From Chthonomonas calidirosea (GTDB taxonomy: Bacteria > Armatimonadota > Chthonomonadetes > Chthonomonadales > CAJBBX01), in the NCBI GenBank assembly GCA_020722705.1, contig DYKI01000001.1, positions 124,001 to 188,000 of the forward strand: 64,000 nt of DNA, in the 5' to 3' direction. This document shows positions 8,796 to 19,443 of this stretch, in pieces. The notes below the pieces were generated by a model that was not told the origin of the DNA, did not search any database, and saw only the letters and a program-made list of their open reading frames with translations. The translations under genes and the position numbers were made by a program. The number at the start of each line of letters is the position of its first letter. Within the stretch, counting starts at the first letter, position 1.

Positions 8796-9695
8796 ATGCG
8801 GAGCGCACACGACATGATGATCGAGTCAGGCGAGTATCCTCGCGTAGACTCGCCGGTTTACCGAACACAGAGCGGGACAGCGTATCTCACACATCCCGGC
8901 GTCACCACATTGGCGAAACCGGCTCTGAACGACGGTGCGCCATCCCCGTTCCTCGCCGGTTTCCCGACTGCGCTCGGCTTCGAGGCCGCGACCTCCGATC
9001 CCACTCCGCTCACATCCGGTGCCGGCCTGTGCAAGCTGGCCGGGCAACTGTGCTACATGTCGTTCGGCCCCAAACGCACCCCCAACGCGCAGGCGTCACG
9101 GTACTTCGCCAACATCCTCGGTTCCGGGCACGGCTCGGTGCTCGAGCATGCCACCTTCTCGTTTCTTGCCTACGGCATATCCCGCAGCGTTACCCACGAA
9201 CTGGTGCGTCATCGGGCCGGTTTCGCTTTTTCGCAAGTGAGCCAGAGGTACGTGTCGGGGCAGACGCTCCGATTCGTTGAGCGACCCGAGTTTCAGCAAT
9301 CCGAGGACCTTCATCGCGAGTTCCTCGACCGCATTGATCGCCTGGCCCAGAGTCACGCGCGGATCGAGACCCGCCTGCGTGAGCTCCAGGACAGCGGCGC
9401 CGAGGTGCTGACCGCCGATGGACAGACCGGCCGTCGCAAGCGCGTCCACCAGGCCGCCAGGGCGCTTCTGCCCAACGAAACCGAGGCGCCGATCGTCGTT
9501 ACGGGCAATGTCCGCGCGTGGCGGCACTTCATCGAGGCCAGAGCCAACGAACACGCGGATATCGAAATACGCATGCTCGCGTACGCGGTGTTCTTGTGTC
9601 TGCGGAGTCTGGAGCCGCTGCTGTTCGGCGACTACGAGGAAGTGCCGCTTGCCGATGGAACGGTCGCTGTGTCCACCGTGACGCCGAAGGTATAG
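8796..9695 (+). CDS. thyX: Flavin-dependent thymidylate synthase ThyX
   Basis: Makes dTMP from dUMP using FAD, NADPH and methylene-tetrahydrofolate, the alternative to ThyA. Visible hallmarks are GHGSVLEH at about 111-118, the RHR triplet at 138-140 with SQVSQRY following, and NETEAPIVVTGNVRAWRHFIEARAN, which holds the C-terminal substrate-binding arginine region. The classical signature is RHR, seven residues, S; here the spacing to the corresponding serine (149) is eight. At 299 residues it is longer than the minimal 220-250 residue enzymes. Start codons at 8796 and about 8814 are both possible because the first residues carry no family signal. It follows secA closely and is probably cotranscribed with it. 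No thyA is in the window. Confidence 0.93.
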   Translation: MRSAHDMMIESGEYPRVDSPVYRTQSGTAYLTHPGVTTLAKPALNDGAPSPFLAGFPTALGFEAATSDPTPLTSGAGLCKLAGQLCYMSFGPKRTPNAQASRYFANILGSGHGSVLEHATFSFLAYGISRSVTHELVRHRAGFAFSQVSQRYVSGQTLRFVERPEFQQSEDLHREFLDRIDRLAQSHARIETRLRELQDSGAEVLTADGQTGRRKRVHQAARALLPNETEAPIVVTGNVRAWRHFIEARANEHADIEIRMLAYAVFLCLRSLEPLLFGDYEEVPLADGTVAVSTVTPKV

Positions 9696-9740
9696 CCGCC
9701 GCCTGAGCCTGCCTTACCCGGGATCGGGACGAGAGAGCAT

Positions 9741-12638
9741 ATGCGCATTGCTTGGTTGGTGTCGGTCCCCTTTGCAGTTGCGGGCCTGAGCCTGCTTCGG
9801 ACGGGCGGCCGGCAAACGCAGCCTGCGCCCACCAGAGTGGCCAGGCTCGCATGCACGGCCGACACCAACCTATCCTCCTACGAGACCGAGACGCTTCTGA
9901 ACTACGGAGCCTCTCCCCGCATTCGGCTCAAAGGCATCCAGATGCTCGGGGTGTTCCAGTTCGATCTGAAGCCCGTCTCAGGAATGGTCATCGAGCGTGC
10001 CCGATTGCACTTGCGTTACGCCGGCACCGACCGGAAACTCCGAACGCTCGGCTTCTCGACGGTGGCTGTACCATGGACCGAAGGAGCGGGTCGAGGCGAC
10101 CGGGTCGCCGGCGCGACATGCTTCGCATCGCCCGAGCTGGGAGTGCGCCACTGGACGACGAAGGACTCAGACTTCACTGATGCGGCGTTCCTTCCCGAAG
10201 CATCTCTTGTGTCCTACTCCGACGTTCGCAATGACGGTGACGGCCGGCTATCCGCCGAGATAGATCCTCGCATTGTTCAGGCCATGCTCGCCGGGCTCTC
10301 ATATGGTCTCGCGGTTACCGACGAAAAGGGCCAGACAATGGCCAACAACGACGTCTTCGCAAGGGAGCAGTACGGTTCTGCGCCGTATCTATCCGTGGAG
10401 TATCGCAAGCCGACGGCGGCGGAGACCAGGGTCGGAGCACTGGCCCATTTACGGGCGCGTCCCGCTCCCGAGTGGGCGACCACGGCGACTTCGGCCGCGC
10501 AGTTGGATGTGACGATCCCGACAGGCTCTATCGGCATCGAGGCCGCCATTCGGATCGCTGGAGAGGGGCATGCGCGCAAGTTGCCCGAGACAGTCGTGGG
10601 ACTCATGCCCCGCTCGAGCATGACAGCGCACCTTGACGACCTACCGGGGAACGCCGCAGTCACCATCATGGCCCGGCCCGTGGGCATGACGGGCTTGCGC
10701 GGTCCGTGGTCGTCCTCCACCATGCGGACTCCCCGTTTGAAGCCGAGGCCCGGAGCGCTGAAGGTGCCGTCGTCGTACTTGCGCCTCGGCAGTTGCCCCG
10801 GTCGCAGACTTGGACCGCTTACCGTCAGCGTGACCCGGGCCGACGTCCGCCTTGACCCCGACACAGGAGAGCCCGATCAACGACTGCGCGATCACCTCTG
10901 GAACGGGCGCGCGATATACCTGCAGGCATGCCGAGGGGAACGCGTCGGCATAACCGTCAGCATCGCCAGCCGGGCCGCGGACGGTACCGCGGTCGTTCGC
11001 TGCCGACCGACGGCGCCACCTGCGACGGGTGTGCGATACGCCACGTATCGGGTGCTGCCGGTTCGATCCAGTCGAAGGATCGCCGATCTGTGCATTCCCG
11101 CTGCCGAGACCCGCTCCTATCCATCAGCCAGGGTGTCCCAGTGGCTTGTCGAGTTCGACGTGCTGCCGTCGCAGCCCTCCGGCATCGCGTCGTTCAGCCT
11201 CGACGTGGCGTCCGAAGGACATGGCTCCGTCAGGTTCCCGGTCCAGATCGCCGTGTTGCCTCCGGCTCTGCAGACCCGCCTCGGTTTCGAAGTCAGCCTG
11301 AACACCTATGGAAGCCCTGCCAGGGCCGCAGGCCTGGACCCGGCCTCTGCAGACGGCCTCAGATCGGAGCAGCAGTACCATCGCCTCGCCCATGAGCACC
11401 GTTGCACGCTTACGCCGCTCGGGTACTCGCACTCGGGCACGCTGGAACCAGGCTACGCCCCCAACCTCAGCGGCTCAGGCGCGAATCGTGCGGTGACGTC
11501 ATGGGCCGAGTGGGACAAGAGGTTCGTCGCCTACCTGAACGGCGAGGCGTTCGTCGGATTGCCGAGGGACCGGGAGCCGATAACACATTTCTACCTGCCG
11601 TTCCATGAGGCATGGCCGGAGGACATTCGGCGTCACTATGCGTACACACCGCCCGCTCCGGCGTATCCTCAGATTATCGCGGACCACGCCATGGCGGCTG
11701 GACCGATAGAGCAGATGATGTCATCGGAGTACAGCGTCGGCTTCCAGGCCATCGTCCGCGCCTTCCGGGAGCACATCCGTCAGGTCGCCCGCGCCGCTGC
11801 GCGTGCCCATTTCTACCTGAACAACAAGTACTACTACCGCGATCCCGCGAGCGGTGGACGGGGCACATCGTGGTGGCTGCTCGACGAGCCCATGCATCGC
11901 GATGACTGGCTCGCTCTTGCCTGGTTCGGCCGTCTCCTCAAGACCGCCGTCAAGTCGCCGGCCACGTCCGGGTCCTTCAGGTCCGCGGATACGACCGCGA
12001 CTGCGGGCGATGCCGCCTCAAGCCCGGATGCATCACGCGCTTCGATCGTTTTCCGCGCCGACATCTCTCGCCCGCAGTGGCAGCGAGACTATCTCGATGG
12101 CCTCGTAGACCTGATGGTCGTCAACGACGAAATGTATGCGCGCCCCACGCTCATGCGGCGCATCCGCCGACGCCTGGGAGTGACCTTCTGGCACTATGGC
12201 GAGGCCCCCGCTCCTGATCGGGTCCTGACAGCGTTCGAGGAATGGCCATTGCGTGCTTGCCTGGCCGGCGCTGACGGCATCGTGCCCTGGCAGACGATCG
12301 GTACAGCGGCCAACACGGAGCGGGCAGAGGCTACCGCTCTGATCGTGCCCGGGAACCGCATTGGGCACCACGGCCCGTTGGCCACTCTGCGCCTAAAGGC
12401 ACTTGGGCGCGGGGCACAGGACGTAGAGCTGATCAGGGCGCTGGCACGAAGCCGCGGATGGTCTCGCGAACAGACGCGTCTGGCTCTGACGGACCTGATT
12501 GAAGCCCGCGATGGAGAGGCCTTGCGTGCAGCAGTGCGCGACGCGCTGAGGGATCAACCAAGTCCGGCCAGCCAGGCCTTACAGAGCGACGGCCATTCTG
12601 CCGCTGCCCCGGCTCGCCGGCCAAGCCCGAAGCCGTGA
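9741..12638 (+). CDS. Secreted DUF4091 / GH123-like protein with N-terminal DNRLRE-type domain
   Basis: A 965-residue secreted protein. The first 25 residues form a hydrophobic signal sequence. Residues about 35-235 look like a DNRLRE (CBM96-like) beta-sandwich: TADTNLSSYE, LGVFQFDL and an AREQYGSAPYLSVEYR ending. A central region of beta-rich domains is followed, from about 505, by a TIM-barrel-like region starting RLGFEVSLNTYG, with SWWLLDEPMHRDDW near 710. The C-terminal part FWHYGEAPAPDR, DGIVPWQTIG and LGRGAQDVELIRAL corresponds to DUF4091, related to GH123 beta-N-acetylgalactosaminidases. Enzyme activity is likely but the substrate is unknown. Its last 85 bases overlap the convergent hydrolase gene. 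Confidence 0.7.
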   Translation: MRIAWLVSVPFAVAGLSLLRTGGRQTQPAPTRVARLACTADTNLSSYETETLLNYGASPRIRLKGIQMLGVFQFDLKPVSGMVIERARLHLRYAGTDRKLRTLGFSTVAVPWTEGAGRGDRVAGATCFASPELGVRHWTTKDSDFTDAAFLPEASLVSYSDVRNDGDGRLSAEIDPRIVQAMLAGLSYGLAVTDEKGQTMANNDVFAREQYGSAPYLSVEYRKPTAAETRVGALAHLRARPAPEWATTATSAAQLDVTIPTGSIGIEAAIRIAGEGHARKLPETVVGLMPRSSMTAHLDDLPGNAAVTIMARPVGMTGLRGPWSSSTMRTPRLKPRPGALKVPSSYLRLGSCPGRRLGPLTVSVTRADVRLDPDTGEPDQRLRDHLWNGRAIYLQACRGERVGITVSIASRAADGTAVVRCRPTAPPATGVRYATYRVLPVRSSRRIADLCIPAAETRSYPSARVSQWLVEFDVLPSQPSGIASFSLDVASEGHGSVRFPVQIAVLPPALQTRLGFEVSLNTYGSPARAAGLDPASADGLRSEQQYHRLAHEHRCTLTPLGYSHSGTLEPGYAPNLSGSGANRAVTSWAEWDKRFVAYLNGEAFVGLPRDREPITHFYLPFHEAWPEDIRRHYAYTPPAPAYPQIIADHAMAAGPIEQMMSSEYSVGFQAIVRAFREHIRQVARAAARAHFYLNNKYYYRDPASGGRGTSWWLLDEPMHRDDWLALAWFGRLLKTAVKSPATSGSFRSADTTATAGDAASSPDASRASIVFRADISRPQWQRDYLDGLVDLMVVNDEMYARPTLMRRIRRRLGVTFWHYGEAPAPDRVLTAFEEWPLRACLAGADGIVPWQTIGTAANTERAEATALIVPGNRIGHHGPLATLRLKALGRGAQDVELIRALARSRGWSREQTRLALTDLIEARDGEALRAAVRDALRDQPSPASQALQSDGHSAAAPARRPSPKP

Positions 12639-13396
12639 GGACCATAGGCGAACACATGAAGCTCGCACGGCGTGCCGGTATTGCGGCAAGCGTCCGCGAA
12701 GACAATCGAGTTTCGCACGTCAACGACCTCATCGTTCCATCCGTGCACGAGGAACGCCGGCGGCGAACCGGCCTGGACCCGCGCGTCGGCGTCCAGCGTC
12801 GCAGCAAGTTCGGTCTCGGCCTCGTTTCCCAGCAGCGCTGCACGACAACCAGGGTGTGCCAGCTTTCCGACCATCCGTATCACGGGATAGATGAGGATCG
12901 CGAAGTCCGGACGTGTCTCCGATGCTGTGGCGGAAGACGTCGCAGCGAGCGCCGCAAGGTGTCCTCCCGCGCTGAAGCCGAGTATGCCGACACGCGCGGC
13001 ATTGGCATTCCAAGCATCAGCGTTTCTTCGGCACATGCTGACGGCTTCGAGCACATCGTCAAGCATGGCCGGATATCGGTGATGCGGCGCAACGCGGTAT
13101 CGAAGGACGACACCGACAGCACCGATGGACCGCACCCAGCGGCCAACAGGAGCTGCCTCATGCTCTGCGTGAGCCGAGTACCCTCCTCCGGGAAGAACCA
13201 CGACGATGGTGCCGGTCGCGTTCTCAGGTCGCGGCCGATAGACCGAGTACGTGGGAAGGTTCCCATGGTCTCCTGCTGTGATGTCAGGAACCGCATGATC
13301 CCGCAGTGGCCTTGCTCGCATCTCTTCGCGCGCCAACCGATAGGCGGCGTTGCGCGCATGCTTCGCCATGGACCGCAGCCCCGATACGTCATTCAT
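12554..13396 (-). CDS. Alpha/beta-hydrolase, BD-FAE / esterase-lipase type
   Basis: Cytosolic-looking alpha/beta-hydrolase of about 280 residues. It has an oxyanion-hole motif LPGGGYSAHAEHE, the nucleophile elbow GFSAGGH, and late acid and base regions LVHGWNDEVVDV (Asp) and YGPHGFG (His). The order fits small esterases and acetylxylan-esterase-like enzymes; there is no signal peptide. The frame is open to 13534, but starts there would lie inside queG. ATG at 13396 overlaps the queG start, and internal ATGs at 13369 and 13321 are equally plausible, so the true start may be later. The 3' end overlaps the DUF4091 gene on the other strand. Confidence 0.8.
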   Translation of the reverse strand: MNDVSGLRSMAKHARNAAYRLAREEMRARPLRDHAVPDITAGDHGNLPTYSVYRPRPENATGTIVVVLPGGGYSAHAEHEAAPVGRWVRSIGAVGVVLRYRVAPHHRYPAMLDDVLEAVSMCRRNADAWNANAARVGILGFSAGGHLAALAATSSATASETRPDFAILIYPVIRMVGKLAHPGCRAALLGNEAETELAATLDADARVQAGSPPAFLVHGWNDEVVDVRNSIVFADACRNTGTPCELHVFAYGPHGFGLGRRAGAAAEWPSLCKAWLAGLG

Positions 13397-14363
13397 GACT
13401 GACACTCCCGAGCATCGCATCAAGCGTCGTGCGATCGAGCTCGGCTTCGATCTCGTGGGCATCGCGTCCGCCGCGCCGAGCGATGATCGAGAGTACCTCA
13501 TGTCGTGGCTCGACGCGGGATACCACGCAGGCATGGCTTATATGGCAGCCAACATCGAGCGCCGCCTCGACCCCGCCATGCATCTGCCAGGTGCGCGCTC
13601 GGCGGTGATGGTCGCGGCAAGCTGCAACGTACCTCTGGACCCGCCCGAGCCCGGAACTGGCCGGTTCGCGCGGTACGCGCTCAACGACGACTACCACGAC
13701 TGGATGATGGCAAGGCTGCGAAGCCTGTCCGATGAGCTGCCGACGCTGATCGGCAAGCCATGCCGCACCCGGCCTTTCTGCGACACTTCGGCAGTGCTGG
13801 AGCGTGAACTGGCCCGTCGTGCGGGGCTCGGCTGGATCGGCAAGAACGCGATGCTCATCAACCGCCGCTACGGGTCGCACATCCTGTTGGGCGGGCTGTT
13901 CGTGGATGTTGAGCTTGTTCCCGACGCCGAGGCACAGCCACACTGCGGCAAATGCCGACGCTGTCTCGATGCATGTCCAACCCAGGCTCTCGTCGGACCT
14001 CGCGTCCTTGATGCCCGTCTCTGCATCGCATACCATACGATCGAGTCGCGTGCGCCGATCCCTGACAGGATTGCAGACGCAATGGGTACACGGATCCTGG
14101 GCTGCGATATCTGCCAGGAGGTCTGCCCCCACAACAATGTGCGAACGCCGCAGACGCGGCACGATGCATTCAGACCTCGCCCTGCGGTGCAAGGCCGTAC
14201 GCTCCGAGATCTGGCGACACTGAGCGACGAGGATTTCCGAGCCCAGTTTGCTGACAGCGCCGTGAAGCGCGCCAAGCCGAGTGGGCTCCGCCGCAACGCA
14301 CATGCCGCCCTCATGAAAAGCGGGGAGAGCTCCGCCGAGCCCTCCCCGCCTTCAGATCACTGA
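13395..14363 (+). CDS. queG: Epoxyqueuosine reductase QueG
   Basis: Catalyses the last step of queuosine synthesis, cobalamin-dependent reduction of epoxyqueuosine in tRNA. The 322-residue protein shows the typical N-terminus, GYHAGMAYM, RPFCDTSAVLERELARRAGLGWIGKN, and two 4Fe-4S clusters: HCGKCRRCLDACPTQAL and LGCDICQEVCPHN. The C-terminal tail lacks the HEAT-repeat extension found in some relatives. ATG at 13395 fits family length. It overlaps the divergent hydrolase start, leaving no promoter space if both starts are right. The 3' end carries the hairpin that probably terminates ppdK. Confidence 0.95.
   Translation: MTDTPEHRIKRRAIELGFDLVGIASAAPSDDREYLMSWLDAGYHAGMAYMAANIERRLDPAMHLPGARSAVMVAASCNVPLDPPEPGTGRFARYALNDDYHDWMMARLRSLSDELPTLIGKPCRTRPFCDTSAVLERELARRAGLGWIGKNAMLINRRYGSHILLGGLFVDVELVPDAEAQPHCGKCRRCLDACPTQALVGPRVLDARLCIAYHTIESRAPIPDRIADAMGTRILGCDICQEVCPHNNVRTPQTRHDAFRPRPAVQGRTLRDLATLSDEDFRAQFADSAVKRAKPSGLRRNAHAALMKSGESSAEPSPPSDH
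14316..14349 (-). terminator. Rho-independent terminator of ppdK, embedded in the queG 3' end
   Basis: GCGGGGAG at 14320-14327 pairs with CTCCCCGC at 14342-14349. On the minus strand the hairpin is followed directly by TTTT, and it lies about 27 bases beyond the ppdK stop. The same DNA encodes the last residues of QueG. Confidence 0.6.
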
Positions 14364-14375
14364 CCAACCGGCGTT

Positions 14376-17036
<2,661 letters not shown>

Positions 17037-17101
17037 CTAGTGGTGTCCTCCTTGCTCGTGTCGCATGGTGTCGTTGGGTAGAGCACGAGCCAAACCCTGC
17101 T

Positions 17102-17107
17102 ATTGTA
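17102..17107 (-). promoter_or_regulatory. Possible -10 element of ppdK
   Basis: TACAAT on the minus strand about 65 bases before the ppdK start. No convincing -35 is visible, so this is tentative. Confidence 0.3.
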
Positions 17108-17196
17108 CCCGCAGGGCTATGCGGCGCGGCGGCAGGAAATGCCATCCATGGCCCGTTGCGAGCCGGAGTGCCGGCACTTCCGGCTGGCACTCACGG

Positions 17197-17202
17197 TATA
17201 CT
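17197..17202 (+). promoter_or_regulatory. Candidate leaderless -10 element for def
   Basis: TATACT ends six bases before the def ATG at 17209, so transcription would begin at or next to the start codon. No -35 match or Shine-Dalgarno sequence is present. Confidence 0.5.
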
Positions 17203-17208
17203 GAACCG

Positions 17209-17802
17209 ATGATCACCCTGAAAGCACAGGCTCTCGGCCAAGGCGCCCGCATAGAGCTGCCTGACATCATCCAGGAGCTCTGGCAGGCTCGCTATCCGGA
17301 TATTGTCAGGCTGGGTCACCCGGTACTGCGCCAGGCGGCCCGCCCGATCTTGCGCCCCGATGCCGACACCCGACGGCTGGTGGATCGGATGAAGGCCGCC
17401 ATGCGTGCGGAACGTGGCATCGGGCTCGCTGCCCCGCAAGTGGGAGTTGACCGAAGAGCTATCATCTACATCTCGCCGGAAGAGCACTCACCCGTGCACG
17501 TCCTTCTGAACCCGCGCATCGTGTCCGCCAAAGGCGAACAGACGGCTGTCGAGGGCTGCCTCTCCCTCCCCTATCTTTATGGTGAGGTCACACGCGCCTA
17601 CGAGGTCATCGTCAAAGGACTCGATATGCTTGGCCGTCCGGTTAAGCGGCGCGCCGCGGATTTGGAGGCACGGGTCATTCAGCACGAGATAGATCATCTC
17701 GACGGAGTCCTCTTCATTGACAGGGCGGACCCGGAAACACTCCACTGGGAACTGCCTGAGGCTGTCGAAGCGCCGCTGGAGCCCGCACTTAGCGCGGAAT
17801 GA
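17209..17802 (+). CDS. def: Peptide deformylase
   Basis: Metal-dependent removal of the formyl group from nascent proteins. The three family motifs are present: GIGLAAPQVG, EGCLSLP and QHEIDHLDG, which supply the Cys and two His metal ligands and the catalytic Glu. Start ATG at 17209 (197 residues) is chosen because it carries a typical N-terminus and sits just behind a TATACT element; the open frame upstream to 17065 reads like noncoding sequence. The stop overlaps the fmt start (ATGA), giving the common def-fmt pair. Confidence 0.96.
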   Translation: MITLKAQALGQGARIELPDIIQELWQARYPDIVRLGHPVLRQAARPILRPDADTRRLVDRMKAAMRAERGIGLAAPQVGVDRRAIIYISPEEHSPVHVLLNPRIVSAKGEQTAVEGCLSLPYLYGEVTRAYEVIVKGLDMLGRPVKRRAADLEARVIQHEIDHLDGVLFIDRADPETLHWELPEAVEAPLEPALSAE

Positions 17803-18800
17803 GCGCCGCACCCACAGTCTCGCGCATCGTCTTCTTTGGGACCGCGGCCTTTGCTGTGCCTTCGCTCCAGAGACTTGCCTCAAACGGTCGCTTTGAGATT
17901 GCGGCCGTCGTAACGCAGCCGGACCGACCCAGTGGACGAGGCCGAGCCGCAAGTCCGTCACCAGTGAAGAGCGCCGCTCAAGCGCTGAATATCGAGGTCC
18001 TGCAGCCGGAGCGGATTCGCTCGGCGAGTTTCTGCGCCTCGCTTCGTGCCTTCGATCCCGCGTTCTTCGTGGTTGCGGCATATGGACGCATCCTCCCCCC
18101 ATCGCTGCTCGCTGTTCCACGACTGGGTCCCGTGAATATCCATGGGTCGCTTTTGCCTGAGTACCGAGGTGCGGCTCCCATACAGCGCGCTCTGATTGAT
18201 GGATGCCCCGTCACAGGGGTCACCTCGATGCTCATGACTTCCGAGCTTGATGCCGGCGACGTGTTGATGCAGGCCAGCTACCCTGTCGGACCCGAAGATA
18301 ACGCGGAGACCGTCACCATGGCGTTGGCAGCGTTGGGCGCCGACCTGATCGTAGAGACACTATGCGGCTTGATCGAGAACCGCATCCGACCGGTCCCGCA
18401 GGACCATGCCAGGGCGACCTACGCTCCTCCGATCACCTCCGACGATGCGGTCCTTGACTGGTCGCGACCGGCCGCCGCGATCGTCAACCGGATTCGCGCC
18501 ATGTCGCCTCGACCGGGAGCGCTCACGGCCTACGAGGGCAGATCGCTCAAGGTCCTTCGCGCTTCGGTCTGGCACAGTGATGGGGCCGGCGAACCCGGTC
18601 GCGTCGTCAGCCTGCCACGCGAGGGGGTGGTCGTCGTGACCGGACTCGGGTCTGTCCTCATCCGCGACGTAGTGCCGGAAGGCAGGCGTCAGATGACTGC
18701 AGCAGAGTGGGCACGGGGCGCGCGTCTGGCTGTCGGCAGCGCGTTGGCGCTCATGCCTCCACCGAGGCCGGCTCCAGGCCCTCGATCAGCAACGGCCTGA
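17799..18800 (+). CDS. fmt: Methionyl-tRNA formyltransferase
   Basis: Formylates initiator Met-tRNA using 10-formyl-tetrahydrofolate. The 333-residue protein begins with the family motif RIVFFGTAAFAVPSL, has the formyl-transfer core HGSLLPEYRGAAPIQRALIDG with the conserved Asn-His segment (VNIHGSLLP), LDAGDVL and a C-terminal OB-fold-like part. It is translationally coupled to def by an ATGA overlap. The last 50 bases overlap the convergent cyclase gene. Confidence 0.96.
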   Translation: MSAAPTVSRIVFFGTAAFAVPSLQRLASNGRFEIAAVVTQPDRPSGRGRAASPSPVKSAAQALNIEVLQPERIRSASFCASLRAFDPAFFVVAAYGRILPPSLLAVPRLGPVNIHGSLLPEYRGAAPIQRALIDGCPVTGVTSMLMTSELDAGDVLMQASYPVGPEDNAETVTMALAALGADLIVETLCGLIENRIRPVPQDHARATYAPPITSDDAVLDWSRPAAAIVNRIRAMSPRPGALTAYEGRSLKVLRASVWHSDGAGEPGRVVSLPREGVVVVTGLGSVLIRDVVPEGRRQMTAAEWARGARLAVGSALALMPPPRPAPGPRSATA

Positions 18801-19380
18801 CCGGCGAAGCCTCGGCCCCCTTCCACCGCAGCGGCGCGCAGATCAGGAAGTGGCGACCGGACGGAGCGTTCTCCAGTGACAGGTTCTCGATGATGGTGCA
18901 GCCCCCGCCGAGCAGAATCCGGTGGGCCGGAAAACCGGTGCTATCGGGGGCATCTATGGACATGCAGGTCGTGCCGACGAGTCGGACTCCGAGGTAAACT
19001 AGGCGACGCGCTGCATCCGGGTCTATCCAGAACGGAGCGTTGGCCTCGGGTGGTGCACACCGGAACAAGACGCGGGCAGGCGGAGACGGTATCGCCTCAG
19101 ACAGAGCCTCCACGGTAACCGGTCCGGGCCGCGCAAGCGTGACGACCTCGGCTGGTCCGACCAGATCCGCGATCGGTATTCCTGTGATGTCATATCCGCT
19201 TTCCACAAAGTGAGACGGTGCGTCCACGTGCGTTCCGCAATGGGCCGAGCAGATCATTGTATGCAGGGTATACGCGCTGCCATCCTCGAAGGATGCCCGG
19301 TTGACGAGCTGAGGAGCCGGGTCGCCCGCCCACACAATGACGTCATCCGGTATTACGTGGCCTATCTCGTGTACAATCAT
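18751..19380 (-). CDS. Cyclase-family metal hydrolase (kynurenine-formamidase-like)
   Basis: A 209-residue member of the putative cyclase family (PF04199), which includes bacterial kynurenine formamidase KynB and isatin hydrolases. The metal-binding signature HCGTHVDAPSHF is at about 47-58, and LVGTTCMSIDAPDS and RILLGGGCTIIENL follow in the right order. No tryptophan-degradation genes are nearby, so the substrate is open. Start ATG at 19380. Its 3' end overlaps fmt by 50 bases, and its 5' end lies three bases from the candidate leader peptide on the other strand. Confidence 0.8.
   Translation of the reverse strand: MIVHEIGHVIPDDVIVWAGDPAPQLVNRASFEDGSAYTLHTMICSAHCGTHVDAPSHFVESGYDITGIPIADLVGPAEVVTLARPGPVTVEALSEAIPSPPARVLFRCAPPEANAPFWIDPDAARRLVYLGVRLVGTTCMSIDAPDSTGFPAHRILLGGGCTIIENLSLENAPSGRHFLICAPLRWKGAEASPVRPLLIEGLEPASVEA
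19372..19377 (+). promoter_or_regulatory. Candidate leaderless -10 element before the peptidase leader
   Basis: TACAAT ends six bases before ATG at 19384, the same spacing as at def and the MFS exporter. No clear -35 hexamer is visible. Confidence 0.4.
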
Positions 19381-19383
19381 CCC

Positions 19384-19443
19384 ATGGAAACCACCCTTCG
19401 GTATGGCCTGGCCCCCGGTCAGGCTCTGGATCGTCTGCGGTGA
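19384..19443 (+). CDS. Possible 19-residue leader peptide
   Basis: A short frame METTLRYGLAPGQALDRLR runs from ATG at 19384 to TGA at 19441-19443, and that stop overlaps the GTG start of the M1-like peptidase (GTGA). With the -10-like element six bases upstream, it could be a leaderless ORF whose translation delivers ribosomes to the peptidase start. The peptide matches nothing I recognise. It could equally be untranslated sequence, or the peptidase could start elsewhere. Confidence 0.3.
   Translation: METTLRYGLAPGQALDRLR

Noticed and set aside
7725..8810. A 361-codon minus-strand frame opposite the secA 3' half
   Set aside because: It is an antisense shadow of secA, with no recognisable domain and no ribosome site.
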